In this document: piece by piece, positions 18,252 through 45,930 of the stretch
Position numbering within the stretch: the stretch's first letter is position 1
How the letters are laid out: each line of letters begins with the position of its first letter
From: SCUN01 sp964343975
GTDB taxonomy: Bacteria; Acidobacteriota; Vicinamibacteria; Vicinamibacterales; SCN-69-37
NCBI GenBank assembly: GCA_964343975.1
Contig: CAYFLU010000004.1
Coordinates: forward strand, 1-50,823
Length of the DNA stretch: 50,823 nt
Reading direction: 5' to 3'
Notes under the pieces: model-generated
Told to the model about the DNA's origin: nothing
Seen by the model: only the letters and a program-made list of their open reading frames with translations
Database searches by the model: none
Translations under genes and position numbers: made by a program

Positions 18252-19892
18252 CTACTTCTTCGAGGCCTTCAGCAGCGCCGTCAGCTGCATGTCCGCAATC
18301 GCGAACGTCGTCTCGTCGTACACGTGCGTCTTGAAGTACGTCTGCTGATCCGCGCCGATGTAGAACGTCGTTGGATACCCGCGCACGCCGTAGACCTCCT
18401 CGGCCCACTTCTCGTTGGCCTTGAGCGGCGTGAAGCTGTAACCGACGCTCTTCCAGAGCGGCATCACCTGCGGATCCTGCTTCTCGAGACCGTTGATGCC
18501 GAGATAGATGAGGCCCTCGGCCTTGTGCTTCTGATAGAGACGTTCGAGGAGCGGGAACGAGCCGCGGCACGGGCCGCAGTTAGGAAACCAAAAATCGACG
18601 AGCACGACCTTGCCCTTGTAGTCGCTCAGCGAGACCTGTGTGCCGTCGAGGAACGATTCGAGTGAGAACGGCACGGCCGGCTTCGCGGCCGCGGTGCGCA
18701 GCGCCCACACTTCTTTGTCGACGATGGCGGCGTCCTTGTTGAGCCGCTTGCCATAGGCGTAGAGCGCGGGCTCGAGGCGCGGGCCCGGCGTGGGCGCGAA
18801 GGCCTTCAGGAGATCCCCGTAGGCGTCGGTGAGTTTTCCTGCCTGATCCTGCGCCTTGGCCGTGGCGAGCAGCACACGCTGCGTGCTCACGTAGGACGGC
18901 GCCTTCACGGTTTTCAGCAGCGCGAGCGCGGCCACGCCATCCGTCTCGGCTTTCTTCTCGGCCTCCGCGAGCGTGTCGACGTACTTCACCTTGGCCGCCC
19001 ATTCCTTGTCGGCGGGCAGCGCGGTGGCGATCGTGTGCGCGAGCGTGGCCGCCTTCTTCGGCGCCGCATCGTCATACAACGCAAAGAGCCACATCGCGCC
19101 GCTGAGCGTGCTCTTGAACTGCTGCGGCGGGTAGTCGGCGATCAGCTTCTCGAACGCGGCGATACGTTCCTTCACGGGCAGCGACTCGGCCCAAAGCTCA
19201 TAGGCCTGGGCGGCCGTGTCGGTCTTCGGCAGGCGCGCGATCAACTCGTCGGTGATCGCCTTGTACTTCGCCGGCGATTCACGCAGTGAGCGCGCCAGTC
19301 GCAGCCAGAGTTCCGGCGACTCGCCATCGATCGCCATCACCTGGCGCAACGCGGCGGCCGCGGCGTCCATATCGCCGCGCACGCCGGCGACGGTCGCCAC
19401 GCAGCGATAGCCGGGCGTGAACTTCGGATCGAGCGCGACCGCGTCGCTGCACAGCTTGCCCTGCAGATCGATATCCGTCTCGTTGAAGAGTTGCGCTTTG
19501 GCCCACAGGTAGATCGGCGCTTTCGGGTGCGCACTCACGAGATCGGTGAATTCCTTCTCGAGCGCCGCTTCCTTCGCGGCGACTCGCGCTTGCAGGGCCT
19601 TGCGCTCTTCCGGCGTCTCCTTGCCGAGTTTGCTGATGTCGCCGAGCGCGTCGCGATGACGCGCCCACGTGTAGGCGTCCCACGCGTCCGCGAACTCCGG
19701 GTCGATCGTCCACGCCCGCTTGTAGGCCGCGGCCGCGCCGGTCCAGTCGTTCGACACTTCCAGGGTCTTGCCCTTGTCGAACTCGGCCTTGGCGGCGGCT
19801 GTGCCGGCGAACCGCTTCTGCTGGGCCCGTACCGACGTGCCCGTGACACCGATGGCCAATGCGACGACGACCGCGATCAGAGTGCTGCGCAT
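18252..19892 (-). CDS. TPR-containing thioredoxin-fold protein (TlpA/ResA-like)
   Basis: 546 residues. Signal peptide 1 to about 23 (VRAQQ), then helical repeats with TPR-like periodicity (AKAEFDKGKTLEVSNDWTGA, AAYKRAWTIDPEFADAWDAY) over about 380 residues. A C-terminal thioredoxin domain follows (about 405-546), with SLSDYKGKVVLVDFWFPNCGPCRGSFP layout, an active-site C-G-P-C (Cys439 and Cys442) and the cis-proline segment YPTTFYIG. It should be a periplasmic thiol-disulfide reductase of the TlpA/ResA type, perhaps recruited to partner proteins by its TPR region. It lies 46 bp downstream of the lyase on the same strand and could be co-transcribed with it. Cysteine reduction for a secreted product or for cytochrome c maturation are both possible roles. 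Confidence 0.88.
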   Translation of the reverse strand: MRSTLIAVVVALAIGVTGTSVRAQQKRFAGTAAAKAEFDKGKTLEVSNDWTGAAAAYKRAWTIDPEFADAWDAYTWARHRDALGDISKLGKETPEERKALQARVAAKEAALEKEFTDLVSAHPKAPIYLWAKAQLFNETDIDLQGKLCSDAVALDPKFTPGYRCVATVAGVRGDMDAAAAALRQVMAIDGESPELWLRLARSLRESPAKYKAITDELIARLPKTDTAAQAYELWAESLPVKERIAAFEKLIADYPPQQFKSTLSGAMWLFALYDDAAPKKAATLAHTIATALPADKEWAAKVKYVDTLAEAEKKAETDGVAALALLKTVKAPSYVSTQRVLLATAKAQDQAGKLTDAYGDLLKAFAPTPGPRLEPALYAYGKRLNKDAAIVDKEVWALRTAAAKPAVPFSLESFLDGTQVSLSDYKGKVVLVDFWFPNCGPCRGSFPLLERLYQKHKAEGLIYLGINGLEKQDPQVMPLWKSVGYSFTPLKANEKWAEEVYGVRGYPTTFYIGADQQTYFKTHVYDETTFAIADMQLTALLKASKK

Positions 19893-19938
19893 GGGGGGAT
19901 TGTAGGCGTAAAACGCCGGTCTGTACCCGAGCCGGAGT

Positions 19939-21435
19939 CTAGCCGTTCACGAGCGCCAGAAACGCGCGCTCGAGCGCCTGTGCCTGTGCGGCTTCACGTT
20001 CGTCGATCGCGCGGGCGTCCGTGGCGAAACGCGCCGACTGCTGCCGGTAACCGGCGAGCGCGGCCGCCATGGGCGCGGGTCCGGGGCCACCGGGCAGCGT
20101 GCGCACCGCCACGAAGTGCTCGGGCGAGACCACGACCTTGAAGCGCGCGTCGCTCATCGCGCTCGCGCGGCCGGTGGCGTGGCGGAACGCCTCCGAGAAG
20201 GGGCCGTAGCCGCCGTCGCGCAGTGACGAGCCGGCGGCGACCACGGCGCGCGCGGTGGCGGCGGCGATTTCATGCGCGTGGCGGAACGACAACTGCTCTT
20301 CGCGCACGAGCGAGTCTGCGAGTTCGGTGATCGTGGCACACGAGCGGTCGAGGTTCGTGGCCACTCGCGCCGCATCGATGCGCACCGCGTGCACGAGCCC
20401 GGCGACCAGGTCGATCGCGCGGCCGGCATCGACGAACGCCGAGTGACACGCGGCTTGCACTTCACCTTCGGCGTCGTTCATGTCGGTGAACGGCGTGTTG
20501 TGCACGACCGAGAGCGCGATCTCGGCGCGGCCGGCCGCGAGCGACGCGAGCAAACGCGCGTGCTCGATCGGCACCGGGTTGCGCTTCTGCGGCATGATCG
20601 ACGAGATCTGCACGAAGCCGTCCGGCACGTGCATCTGTCCCACTTCGAAGCCGGTCCAATACTGGAAATCCTGCACGAGCCGGCCGAGATGGAGCATCGC
20701 CAGCCGCAGCGCGGCGTACGGCGCCGTGACGTAGTCCACCGCGGCGATGCAGCCATAGCTGTTCTGCCGGAACGCGGCGAAGCCCATGAGCTCGGCCATC
20801 CGCCCACGATTCAGCGGGAACCCCGTGGTGGTGATGGCGCCGGCGCCCATCGACGAGCGGTCGACGATCGCGCGTGCCGCGACGAACCGTTCGATGTCGC
20901 CGACCAGGACCTCGACATACGCCGCGAGATAGTGCCCGAACGTCGTGGGCTGCGCGGGCTGTCCGTGGGTGTACGCGACGATGAGGGTCGAGGATTCGGC
21001 GTCGGCCTTGTCGATGAGCGCGTCGAGCAGCTGGCGCATCTGGCCGAGCAGCGCGTCGATGCGCTGCTTCAGCACGATCTTGAAGATCGTGTGGTCGATG
21101 TCGTTGCGGCTGCGACCGGTGTGGAGGCGGCCGGCCGTGTCCGGATCGAGCCGCGCCTTCAGCGCGTGCTCGATGAGAAAGAAGAGATCTTCCACTTCAC
21201 CGGTGTACGCGACGGTCTTGAGGTCGAGCGTGCGCTCGATGTCGAAGAGCGCGCGGGCGATCGACGACGCTTGCGCCGGTGTGAGAATGCCGGCCTCCGC
21301 GAGCATCACGCAATGCGCGCGATCGATCCGCCGAAACGCGTCCACGAAATTCGCCTTCGCGCTTTCGAAGAGTGGACCGAGCACCGTGTCCTTGAATACC
21401 GGCGCTGGAAAAGTGTCGTCGGAGCCGCAACGCAT
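19939..21435 (-). CDS. argininosuccinate lyase-like enzyme (fumarase/aspartase superfamily)
   Basis: About 498 residues from the ATG at 21435, which has AGGAAG 9 bp upstream; ATGs at 21444 and 21471 are alternatives. Three superfamily regions are present: TGRSRND at 106-112, THGQPAQPTT with the catalytic-type His157, and the signature loop SSIMPQKRNP at 278-287 with the catalytic-type serine. These enzymes eliminate fumarate from N-succinyl substrates. The signature differs from true ArgH: the residue before SS is Ile instead of Gly, KRNP-V replaces KKNP-D, and TGRSRND is followed by IDHT instead of QVAT. No other arginine gene is nearby, and it is divergent from the NRPS with starts about 35 bp apart. 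A tailoring or precursor role in the peptide pathway is a reasonable inference; a diverged ArgH is the alternative. Confidence 0.82.
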   Translation of the reverse strand: MRCGSDDTFPAPVFKDTVLGPLFESAKANFVDAFRRIDRAHCVMLAEAGILTPAQASSIARALFDIERTLDLKTVAYTGEVEDLFFLIEHALKARLDPDTAGRLHTGRSRNDIDHTIFKIVLKQRIDALLGQMRQLLDALIDKADAESSTLIVAYTHGQPAQPTTFGHYLAAYVEVLVGDIERFVAARAIVDRSSMGAGAITTTGFPLNRGRMAELMGFAAFRQNSYGCIAAVDYVTAPYAALRLAMLHLGRLVQDFQYWTGFEVGQMHVPDGFVQISSIMPQKRNPVPIEHARLLASLAAGRAEIALSVVHNTPFTDMNDAEGEVQAACHSAFVDAGRAIDLVAGLVHAVRIDAARVATNLDRSCATITELADSLVREEQLSFRHAHEIAAATARAVVAAGSSLRDGGYGPFSEAFRHATGRASAMSDARFKVVVSPEHFVAVRTLPGGPGPAPMAAALAGYRQQSARFATDARAIDEREAAQAQALERAFLALVNG

Positions 21436-21447
21436 GTCTGTCATCTT

Positions 21448-21469
21448 CCTATAGAATTCCTCGTCGTGC

Positions 21470-21476
<7 letters not shown>
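21448..21476 (-). promoter_or_regulatory. possible promoter(s) in the very short lyase/NRPS divergent gap
   Basis: On the minus strand CAGACA (21476-21471) and TATAGG (21453-21448) are 17 bp apart, a fair sigma-70-like pair aimed at the lyase gene; the -35 box would overlap the first NRPS codons. The -10 contains the palindrome CTATAG (21449-21454), so the plus strand reads TATAGA 20 bp before the NRPS ATG. The plus strand has no good -35 box and the NRPS has no Shine-Dalgarno. Confidence 0.3.
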
Positions 21477-41092
<19,616 letters not shown>

Positions 41093-41131
41093 GTATGCGG
41101 GTTTTCTGCTTTGCATGGTAAAGTCGTTGGT

Positions 41132-42355
41132 ATGGGGATGTTCACGCGCTGGAATCGACTCGAAACATGGCTCGCGCTTGGCGCGCTCGGTGTGGGCGCA
41201 CTCCTCCTCTTTGTTGGCGGGCTATTCGCCTACATGCGCATCACCGCGCATCCGCTGTTTCCGAACATCGACAAGGCGCCGCAGGTCGCCGGGACCGCCG
41301 CGCCTGCGTGGCAGCCCGCGATTGCGCCGGCGCGCACGGCGCTCGCGGGCCATCTCGCGTTCACGAACGTGCCCGGCATTTCGGTGGCGGTGGGCACGAG
41401 CCGGGAGCTGCTGTGGACCGCGGCCGCTGGTGTCGCCGACCTCGAGGCGCAGACGCCGCTCACGCCCGAGCACCGCTTCCGCATCGGGAGCGCGTCGCTC
41501 ATGCTCACGGCGACGGCGATCGGTCGCCTCGTCGATCAGGGCACCATCGATCTCGACGCGGAGATCCAGAAGTACGTGCCCGAGTTTCCGAAGAAGCCGT
41601 GGCCGGTGACGCTGCGCCAGGTCCTCGCGCACACGTCCGGATTGAAGAGCGACGGCGGCGACGAGAGCCCGCTCTTCGGTCGGGCGTGCGAGCGGCCGGT
41701 CGACGCACTCACGGATTTCGCGACGAGCGATCTGCGCGTCGAGCCCGATACCGCGTACCGCTTCTCGATGTACGGCGGCATTCTCGCCAGCGCCGCGATC
41801 GAGACCGTGGCCGATCAGTCCTTCCTCTCCGCCATGCAGGCGCTGGTGTTCACCCCCGCGCACATGGACGACACGCTCGGCGAATCGTCGACGAAGGCGA
41901 TTCCGCACCGATCATCCTTCTACTTTCCGCGGTTTGCGGCCGACACGAAATACGGGCCCGATCCGATGCGTGAGCTGCACCTCTCGTGCTACGCCGGCGC
42001 CAATGCGTTTCTCTCCACGCCGGCCGATCTCGTGCGCTTCGGCCAAGCCGTGATGCAGGGCACGCTCCTCACGCCGGCCACGCGCGCGCGCCTGCACACC
42101 CCTCAGCGCCTGCGCAATGGGTCCGACACCGAGTATGGGCTCGGATGGGATCTCGCGACGTTCAACGTGAACGGCCGTCAGGTCCGAGCCATCGGTCACA
42201 ACGGCAACATGCTCGGTGGCCCCGTGGTCGCCGCGTTCATTCTGCCCGACGACGATCTGGTGGTGGCGGTCGCGACCAACGAGTCGTACAGCGCGCCGTT
42301 CATGCTGGCCGAGCTTCTGGCGGAGATCTTCCTCACCCATCGGCCCGCGCGCTGA
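41132..42355 (+). CDS. membrane-anchored serine hydrolase homologue (beta-lactamase / LACTB-like), catalytic residues lost
   Basis: About 407 residues with an N-terminal transmembrane segment (about 12-35) and an S12/beta-lactamase fold outside the membrane. The S-x-x-K motif reads S-A-S-L, so Ser120 is kept but the general-base lysine is Leu123. The Y-x-N motif reads F-S-M (Phe211, Met213). The third motif is partly kept (GHNGNMLGG). It is a paralogue of the protein at 13568-14758 (shared FPKKPWPVTLRQ, CER and AHTSG/AHTAG segments). It begins 39 bp after the NRPS stop on the same strand, so co-transcription is likely. ATG at 41138 and an upstream TTG are alternative starts. ClbP-type peptidases of this fold mature some NRPS prodrugs, but the missing residues argue against peptidase activity. 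Confidence 0.87.
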   Translation: MGMFTRWNRLETWLALGALGVGALLLFVGGLFAYMRITAHPLFPNIDKAPQVAGTAAPAWQPAIAPARTALAGHLAFTNVPGISVAVGTSRELLWTAAAGVADLEAQTPLTPEHRFRIGSASLMLTATAIGRLVDQGTIDLDAEIQKYVPEFPKKPWPVTLRQVLAHTSGLKSDGGDESPLFGRACERPVDALTDFATSDLRVEPDTAYRFSMYGGILASAAIETVADQSFLSAMQALVFTPAHMDDTLGESSTKAIPHRSSFYFPRFAADTKYGPDPMRELHLSCYAGANAFLSTPADLVRFGQAVMQGTLLTPATRARLHTPQRLRNGSDTEYGLGWDLATFNVNGRQVRAIGHNGNMLGGPVVAAFILPDDDLVVAVATNESYSAPFMLAELLAEIFLTHRPAR

Positions 42356-42426
42356 CCGTCGCGACCCGGCCGCGGCGTCGGCATCTTCCGCTCGCGCGCC
42401 AGTTCTGATTGAATCGAGGGCACGTC

Positions 42427-43017
42427 ATGCGTCAGAAACGCCCTCTGCGCGAGCCGGTGCGCGATGCCCCCGGCCCGAAGCTCAAGAACTACATCACGCC
42501 GGCGGGCCTCCAGCGCCTGAAGGACGAACATCGGTTCCTGATGAGCAAGGAGCGGCCGGCGGTGACGCAGGTCGTGGCCTGGGCCGCCGGCAACGGCGAT
42601 CGCAGCGAGAATGCCGACTATCTCTACGGCAAGCGCCGCCTGCGCCAGATCGACTCGCGCATCCGCTTCCTGACCAAGCGCATCGACGCGGCCGAAGTGG
42701 TGGATCCGGCGCAGCCGCGCCTCGGGTCCGCCGCCACGAAGGTCTTCTTCGGCGCCACCGTGCGTTACGAGAACGAGCGCGGCGACGAGCACCTCGTCCG
42801 CATCGTCGGCATCGACGAAGTGGACATCAATCGCCACTACATCAGCTGGATGTCGCCGCTCGCCAAGGCCTTGATGAAACATGGCGTCGGCGATGAGGTC
42901 GTGTTGCACGCGCCGACGAAGACCGAGCACCTCGAGATCCTCGAGGTCACGTACGCGCCGATTCCGATGGATCCCTTCGTCGAGCCGGCCGGCGCGGAAT
43001 CGAAGCGGAGTTCCTGA
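42427..43017 (+). CDS. greB: transcription elongation factor GreB
   Basis: 196 residues. The N-terminal coiled coil has the GreB-type tip NGDRSENADYLYGKRRLRQIDSR layout. Its acidic residues (Asp and Glu of GDRSENAD) enter the RNA polymerase secondary channel and trigger cleavage of backtracked RNA. The C-terminal FKBP-like domain runs from VFFGATVRYENE to the end (ISWMSPLAKALM). A long tail (PMDPFVEPAGAESKRSS) and a basic N-terminal leader slightly exceed the E. coli length of 158. The ATG at 42427 has GAGGG 6 bp upstream, so the upstream codons from 42409 are not used. A hairpin on its stop codon probably ends the transcript. Confidence 0.92.
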   Translation: MRQKRPLREPVRDAPGPKLKNYITPAGLQRLKDEHRFLMSKERPAVTQVVAWAAGNGDRSENADYLYGKRRLRQIDSRIRFLTKRIDAAEVVDPAQPRLGSAATKVFFGATVRYENERGDEHLVRIVGIDEVDINRHYISWMSPLAKALMKHGVGDEVVLHAPTKTEHLEILEVTYAPIPMDPFVEPAGAESKRSS

Positions 43018-43054
43018 TCCCCGCCACGGCCGTCACCCGGGGTGGCGCGGATCA
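43015..43054. terminator. hairpin over convergent stops of greB and the DUF4112 gene
   Basis: TGATCCCCGCCAC (43015-43027) pairs with GTGGCGCGGATCA (43042-43054): 12 of 13 pairs with a 14-base loop. The left arm starts at the greB stop, and the loop contains the stop of the convergent gene. No clear T-tract is present, so a factor-independent terminator is plausible, not certain. Confidence 0.5.
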
Positions 43055-43605
43055 CGCGGGCGTTCGCTTGCGGCCGTCGTTGCGAGCCACGCGCGGATCA
43101 CGGCCAGGCTCCGCATATCGGCCTGGTAGGCCACGTCCGCGATATCGCCGATTACCGGCACGAGTCCGATCACGAAGTCTGTCAGCTGGATCGCGATGAG
43201 CGTGCTGATCACCGTGGACGGCACCCCGAGCTGTGCCGCACGGACCACGATGAATCCCGAGAGGCCGAGACTGATCGCATCGCCGATGCCGGGCACGAGG
43301 CCGAGTAGCGCATCGAGGCCGATGCCGCCGCCAAACGGCAGAGGAATCAAGCGGTCCATCATCGCCGCCATGCGCTCGATGTCGGCGAGATAGGCAGCGC
43401 GTCGCGCCGGACTGACCTCGCCGGTGTAGGCAATGCCGGCCCGTGACAGGTGCGGATCGAGCGCTGTGGCCAGATGCCGCTCGGTCATGGCGGCGAGTCG
43501 TCGCGCGATGCGCATCGCGAGCCAGCGCCACACCAGCGCCACCGCCACGGCCGCGAGTATCGCGACCGCCAGCAGGACGAGCAGGATCTTGACTGCGAGG
43601 GACAT
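43033..43605 (-). CDS. DUF4112 domain-containing membrane protein
   Basis: 190 residues. A hydrophobic anchor (residues 4-27) leads into a basic helix and the DUF4112 domain, recognised by the repeated glycine-rich segments GGGIGLDALLGLVPGIGDAIS and FVIGLVPVIGDIADVAYQAD. Both are amphipathic helix pairs predicted at the membrane. The family is widespread in bacteria and fungi with no established function. It ends head-to-head with greB over a shared hairpin and starts 3 bp after the stop of the thioesterase on the same strand, so the two may be co-expressed. Confidence 0.87.
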   Translation of the reverse strand: MSLAVKILLVLLAVAILAAVAVALVWRWLAMRIARRLAAMTERHLATALDPHLSRAGIAYTGEVSPARRAAYLADIERMAAMMDRLIPLPFGGGIGLDALLGLVPGIGDAISLGLSGFIVVRAAQLGVPSTVISTLIAIQLTDFVIGLVPVIGDIADVAYQADMRSLAVIRAWLATTAASERPRDPRHPG

Positions 43606-43608
43606 GCG

Positions 43609-44031
43609 TCAGCGCTTCGGCATGCGGCTGAGCCGCATGTAGTTGGCTTGGGCGACGGCGACGAGTGTGCCGTGCGTGTCAAAGATGTCGATGGCGACCG
43701 GGCACATCACGCGGCCGAGTTTGATCACGCGTGCCTCCGCCACCACGTCGGTCAGACAGGGCGCGAGGAAGCGAATGTTCATGTCGGTCGTCGCGAGGGC
43801 CTGATCGACTGGTGTCTTCGTGAGGATCGCGAAGCACGCAATCGAATCCGCGATCGTCATCAGGATGCCGCCGTGCACCGACTCGAACACGCCATCGAGT
43901 TCGCGCTTGCGCGGCACGCGCACGCGGCACATGCCCTCATCGAACGTCATCTCGTCCATCTGCAGCGTCTGGAAAATCGGAATCTGGCGCGCGCGGTCGA
44001 GAATGGCCGCGGCATGGTCGGGTGCGAGCAT
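43609..44031 (-). CDS. PaaI-family hotdog thioesterase
   Basis: 140 residues, the normal size of a single hotdog domain. VHGGILMTIADSIACFAI is the conserved helix of PaaI/YdiI-type acyl-CoA thioesterases, with the HGG turn and Asp of MTIAD at the active site. TDMNIRFLAPCL and the closing strands (HGTLVAVAQANYM) complete the fold. It likely hydrolyses an acyl- or aryl-CoA in the cytoplasm; phenylacetyl-CoA-type substrates are typical and would fit the neighbouring aryl-pyruvate oxidoreductase genes. The ATG at 44031 is chosen; any upstream extension runs into the assembly gap. Confidence 0.87.
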   Translation of the reverse strand: MLAPDHAAAILDRARQIPIFQTLQMDEMTFDEGMCRVRVPRKRELDGVFESVHGGILMTIADSIACFAILTKTPVDQALATTDMNIRFLAPCLTDVVAEARVIKLGRVMCPVAIDIFDTHGTLVAVAQANYMRLSRMPKR

Positions 44032-44076
44032 GTCGTCAGTATGACGTGAGGTCGACGCACGCGGCGGCGGAATTGC

Positions 44077-44286
44077 CGGTGGCGGATGCGCCCGAGCCGG
44101 TGCCGCCGAATGCCCTCGACACGACCGGATGNNNNNNNNNNNNNNNNNNNNNNNNNNNNNNNNNNNNNNNNNNNNNNNNNNNNNNNNNNNNNNNNNNNNN
44201 NNNNNNNNNNNNNNNNNNNNNNNNNNNNNNNCGGTGGCGGATGCGCCCGAGCCGGTGCCGCCGAATGCCCTCGACACGACCGGATG
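44077..44286. repeat. identical 55-bp ends flanking the assembly gap
   Basis: Bases 44077-44131 and 44232-44286 are identical (both begin CGGTGGCGG and end CGGATG) and directly abut the run of N on each side. This is how two contigs sharing one terminal k-mer of 55 look after scaffolding. The two copies are probably one genomic sequence. Confidence 0.9.
44132..44231. other. assembly gap of exactly 100 N
   Basis: One hundred undetermined bases, the conventional filler for a gap of unknown size. Proteins spanning it in any frame are unreliable. It cuts the 5' part of the iorA gene. Confidence 0.98.
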
Positions 44287-45322
44287 GACCCTGCTGCCGG
44301 CGCTCGCGCGCCGTCGCTGGCGCTCGCTGCTCGAGCGTCAGCCGGAGTTCCTGCAGTACACCACCGAGTTTCACAACACGCTGATGCTCGCCCAGGCCAA
44401 CCGCTCGCTCGGCATCGTCACCGCCGGTGTCGGACGCAACTACTACCTCGAAAATCGCGACGACCTCGAGAGGGAGCCGTCGCATTTGCACATCGGCGCG
44501 TATCCGTTGCCGGTGGAGAAGATCCGCGCGCTGGCGCGGCACGTGCACACGATCCTCGTGCTCGAAGACGGCTATCCCTACATCGAACGCGCGATTCGCG
44601 GGCTGCTGCCGTCCGACGTCGAAGTGCTCGGCCGCGAGACGTCGCATCTGCCACCCGATGGCGAGTTGACGCCCGACACGGTGCGCACCGCGCTGGGATT
44701 GACGTCTCGCATCGGCCTGGCGTCGCCGATCACCGTGCCGGACCGGCCGCCGCAGCTCTGCGCCGGCTGCCCGCACACGGACTCCTTCACCGCCCTCCAC
44801 GACGCGCTCGCGGACCTGACGAAGGGCGTCGTGACCTCCGACATCGGCTGCTACGCGCTCGGCGCGCTGCCGCCGCTGCGCGCGATCGAGACCTGCGTGT
44901 GCATGGGCGCATCGATTGGTATGGCCAAGGGCGCGAGCGATGCGGGCGTGCGACCGGTCGTCCCCACGATCGGCGACAGCACGTTTCTGCATTCGGGCAT
45001 TCCACCGTTGATCGACGCGATTGCTGCCGACACGGACATGACCGTGGTGATTCTCGACAACGACGTCGTCGCCATGACCGGCGCGCAACCCACCGTGCTG
45101 CCGTCGTCACGCCTGCGGGCCGTCCTGCTCGGTCTCGGTGTGCCGGAGGCGCACTGCCATGTCGTGTCGGCGCATCCCAAGCAGCACGACGCCAACGTCG
45201 CGCTGCTGCGGCGCGAGATCGCGCATCCCGGGTTGTCGGTGGTTGTGGCGGTGCGCGAATGCGTGGAAGCGCTGCGTATGCGCAAGGCCACCGCGAAGCA
45301 GACAACGGAGGTCACGGCATGA
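44232..45322 (+). CDS. iorA: indolepyruvate ferredoxin oxidoreductase alpha subunit, 5'-truncated at the gap (IorA-like)
   Basis: 363 codons are visible after the gap. The first part matches the middle domain of IorA (SLGIVTAGVGRNYYLE, HIGAYPLPVEKIRAL, ILVLEDGYPYIERAI). The second is the thiamine-diphosphate domain, with LCAGCPHTDSF, TSDIGCYALGALPP and MGASIGMAKGAS, plus the metal/diphosphate segment GDSTFLHSG and DNDVVAMTG. IorA normally begins with a pyrimidine-binding domain of about 200 residues, absent here, and ends with an 8-cysteine ferredoxin domain, also absent: the protein stops soon after VVVAVRECVEALR. The stop overlaps the iorB start (ATGA), so the 3' end is genuine. The pair oxidatively decarboxylates aryl-pyruvates to aryl-acetyl-CoA. 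The electron acceptor route must differ from the standard enzyme. Confidence 0.85.
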
Positions 45323-45903
45323 GATTCGACATCGTGCTCGCCGGCGTTGGAGGGCAGGGCGTCTTGTCGTTGGCCGGCATCATCGCCGGCGCCGCGCTCG
45401 ATGACCGGCAACACGTGAAGCAGTCGGAGATTCACGGCATGTCGCAACGTGGTGGCTCGGTGTTCGCGCACCTGCGGCTGTCGGATCAGCCGATCGAGAG
45501 CGACCGGATTCCGCTCGGCGCCGCGCAGATGATTCTCTGCATGGAGCCGCTCGAGAGCCTCCGCTATCTCGAGTACCTGTCACCGGCCGGCACCGTGATC
45601 ACCGCGACGGAGCCGATCAGCAACATGCGCCCGTATCCACCGCTCGAGGAGGTGCTGGCGGCCATCCGGTCGTTGCCGCACGCGATCCTGATCGACGCGA
45701 ATGGCGTGGCGAAGAAGGCGGGGCTCGCGCAGGCCACCAACTGCGTGCTGGCGGGGGCGGCGGCGCCGCTGTTGCCGATTCCCGCGGAGACGATCGAGCG
45801 CGGCATCGCCGCGCGGTTCGCGCCCAAGGGCGCGAAGGTCGTCGAGCTCAACCTCGCGGCGTTTCGCGCAGGTCGCGACGCGTCGGCCGGCGCGATCCGC
45901 TGA
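45319..45903 (+). CDS. iorB: indolepyruvate ferredoxin oxidoreductase beta subunit (IorB)
   Basis: 194 residues, usual for IorB. It is the gamma-type domain of 2-oxoacid:ferredoxin oxidoreductases: FDIVLAGVGGQGVLSLAGIIA at the start, then the highly conserved SEIHGMSQRGGSVFAHLRL, and CMEPLESLRYLEYL. It binds CoA and completes the active site with IorA. Start ATG at 45319 overlaps the iorA stop and has GGAGG 7 bp upstream. A perfect 11-bp hairpin lies on its stop codon. Confidence 0.93.
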   Translation: MRFDIVLAGVGGQGVLSLAGIIAGAALDDRQHVKQSEIHGMSQRGGSVFAHLRLSDQPIESDRIPLGAAQMILCMEPLESLRYLEYLSPAGTVITATEPISNMRPYPPLEEVLAAIRSLPHAILIDANGVAKKAGLAQATNCVLAGAAAPLLPIPAETIERGIAARFAPKGAKVVELNLAAFRAGRDASAGAIR

Positions 45904-45915
45904 CGATCGCGCCGG
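45887..45915. terminator. perfect 11-bp hairpin at the end of iorB, facing the convergent aldo/keto reductase
   Basis: CCGGCGCGATC (45887-45897) and GATCGCGCCGG (45905-45915) are exact reverse complements around a 7-base loop that holds the iorB stop codon. The reductase gene ends at 45931 on the other strand, so the hairpin may serve both transcripts. There is no T-run on either side. Confidence 0.5.
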
Positions 45916-45930
45916 ACGGCGTGCGCGTGT

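Noticed and set aside
41132..42355. ClbP-like prodrug-activating peptidase for the NRPS product
   Set aside because: Fold and location fit, but the catalytic lysine and tyrosine are missing and the NRPS has no acyl-D-Asn loading module.
44036..45088. Proteins predicted across the N gap on either strand
   Set aside because: They contain undetermined residues and simply join shadows on the two sides.
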